Assembly (NCBI GenBank): GCA_030762935.1 | Contig: CM060880.1 | Span: 10,388,501-10,452,500 of the forward strand | DNA length: 64,000 nucleotides | Source: Hymenopus coronatus | Lineage: Eukaryota; Arthropoda; Insecta; Mantodea; Hymenopodidae | Direction of reading: 5' to 3' | In this document: positions 63,746 to 64,000 of the stretch, piece by piece | How positions within the stretch are numbered: the stretch's first letter is position 1 | How the letters are laid out: the number at the start of each line of letters is the position of its first letter | The notes under the pieces: generated by a model | The model's database searches: none | Told to the model about the DNA's origin: nothing | What the model saw: only the letters and a program-made list of their open reading frames with translations | Position numbers and translations under genes: made by a program

Positions 63746-64000
63746 AAATACTTATAACAATCATCTCTTTATAACAACCTACCCTGTAACTGGAAACTCT
63801 TAAGTCAGAAACTTTTCAAATATAAAGTTAAAAACCATCTCTTAACTCACTGTTCTACAGTATTAATGATTCATGACTTTCCATTTTTTTAAACTTATAT
63901 CAACCCTTATATTAGTTTCTATAAAACTGACATTTAGAAGGTGTATATGCTAAAGAAATGTAATTGTTATGCCAAAGCCTTTGAATTCCTGTAAATCTTT
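63746..64000. other. Unassigned end of window
   Basis: AT-rich; nothing recognised. It lies in the upstream Utx intron. Confidence 0.3.

Noticed and set aside
1..64000. CRISPR arrays, bacterial operons or prophage
   Set aside because: Introns, SINEs, LINEs and animal genes show a eukaryotic chromosome. The direct repeats present are simple repeats and transposons.

Overview
This is a eukaryotic, AT-rich, repeat-laden chromosomal window. The two recognisable host genes are split by ordinary GT-AG introns, and their protein sequences look arthropod, most likely insect. The organism call is an inference from the Integrator-9 and UTX residues and from the transposon mix: Penelope-like elements, I/R1-type and CR1/Jockey-type LINEs, mariner, Tc1, piggyBac-like and tRNA-headed SINEs. 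No search was run.

Host genes. (1) INTS9 (Integrator complex subunit 9) is complete on the + strand, 16102-24222. It has eight coding exons and 654 codons before the stop, all in phase; the first coding exon is only 9 nt and encodes Met-Lys-Leu. (2) The 3' half of Utx/KDM6A (H3K27 demethylase) is on the - strand, 59995 down to a proposed stop at 37896. It covers the pre-JmjC linker, the JmjC domain and the C-terminal zinc-binding domain in eight exons. The N-terminal TPR half lies beyond the right edge of the window. The two genes converge tail to tail, about 13.7 kb apart. INTS9 is the pseudo-nuclease partner in snRNA and mRNA 3'-end cleavage, and UTX is a chromatin enzyme; nothing in the sequence ties their regulation together.

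Everything else is mobile or simple-sequence DNA, much of it nested. A dispersed repeat of about 1 kb, with a palindromic terminus beginning ACTTTCTCTACACGTAC, occurs about 18 times in both orientations (834-2306 through 61993-63145). One copy carries a roughly 690-bp (CA/CAGA)n microsatellite, one a 50-base poly(A), one a 975-bp TTAA-flanked piggyBac-type insertion, and one a tRNA-derived SINE. A LINE open over 582 codons (8475-10223, -) sits inside a (TTA)n-rich minisatellite whose unit recurs on both sides.

Between the two genes (24-38 kb) lie a mariner scrap, an I/R1-type LINE ORF1 relic, a fragment duplicated from the piggyBac-type element, a Penelope-like element with a GIY-YIG nuclease and a hammerhead-like motif, and a pogo-like MITE. 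The Utx introns hold two CR1/Jockey-like LINE relics, an RNase H LINE tail, a second Penelope fragment, a 1.1-kb TIR element with a foldback, a mariner with intact ends, and a 50-bp-arm hairpin.

The region left of 16 kb holds no recognisable host gene: only dispersed repeats, a dead Ty3/Gypsy-like LTR element, the LINE and SINEs. I found no convincing new multi-gene system. The most noteworthy structures are the abundant palindrome-ended repeat with its nested insertions, the LINE inside the TTA array, and the hammerhead-like motifs beside Penelope sequences.
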